A stretch of DNA of 64,000 bases from Albugo candida. Lineage: Eukaryota > Oomycota > Peronosporomycetes > Albuginales > Albuginaceae. The translations under genes and the position numbers were made by a program. The stretch covers positions 310,001 through 374,000 of the forward strand of contig CAJNAR010000161.1 in assembly GCA_905220665.1 (NCBI GenBank), given 5' to 3'. Below are positions 63,963 through 64,000 of this stretch, one piece after another (within the stretch, counting starts at the first letter, position 1; the number at the start of each line of letters is the position of its first letter). The notes under the pieces are model-generated. The model worked only from the letters and a program-made list of their open reading frames with translations, made no database searches and was not told where the DNA came from.

Positions 63963-64000
63963 CAGTGTTTGTACCAAATATGTTCCTATTCGTATCATGA

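Overview
The window looks like nuclear DNA of an oomycete, most like a white-rust (Albugo-type) genome. The species is an inference. Supporting points are very short GT-AG introns (51-66 bp) inside tightly packed genes, a centrosome/cilium protein as expected of a zoospore-forming eukaryote, a eukaryotic Argonaute, and Copia, Gypsy, LINE and Mutator-like elements. No prokaryotic features (operons, CRISPR, ribosome binding sites) are seen.

Layout. Positions 1-19030 are a transposon graveyard. A plus-strand LINE (1-5755) faces a second, minus-strand LINE of the same family (about 6065-19030), tail to tail. The minus-strand LINE has been split by three later insertions: a Mutator-like element with 8-bp target duplications (6253-9110), a 0.8-kb inverted-repeat element abutting it (9120-9911), and a Ty3/Gypsy chromodomain retrotransposon (11058-16034). 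Positions 21044-24990 form a small gene island with an intronless, apparently slicer-competent Argonaute and a convergent nitroreductase-family gene. Positions 25874-42000 are again mobile DNA: two different intron-containing D,D,E transposase genes, a decayed plus-strand Copia element split by a minus-strand Copia element with 163-bp LTRs and a GAAAG duplication, and another Copia remnant whose 3' LTR appears to be interrupted by a TIR/TA transposon (39251-41973).

From about 42753 to the end the window is gene-dense: a PHD zinc-finger gene that is probably decaying at its 3' end, a two-repeat Myb/SANT protein, a FAM161-like protein, a four-exon NRAMP metal transporter, a very large Armadillo-repeat protein, a SulP-STAS-cyclic-nucleotide-binding transporter, a small spliced minus-strand gene, a BTB protein resembling plant NPH3 proteins, a two-exon nucleotide-sugar transporter and a NicO/UreH-like membrane protein. 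Several neighbours are divergent with very short shared upstream regions. Splice junctions were worked out by restoring a single frame and recognisable motifs. They give complete frames of 504, 860, 691, 342 and 576 residues.

Functionally, the gene-dense part holds three transporters for metals, anions and sugar nucleotides plus chromatin/transcription and scaffold proteins. The Argonaute next to an inverted LINE pair invites the question whether these repeats are a source of small RNA, but the sequence alone does not show it.
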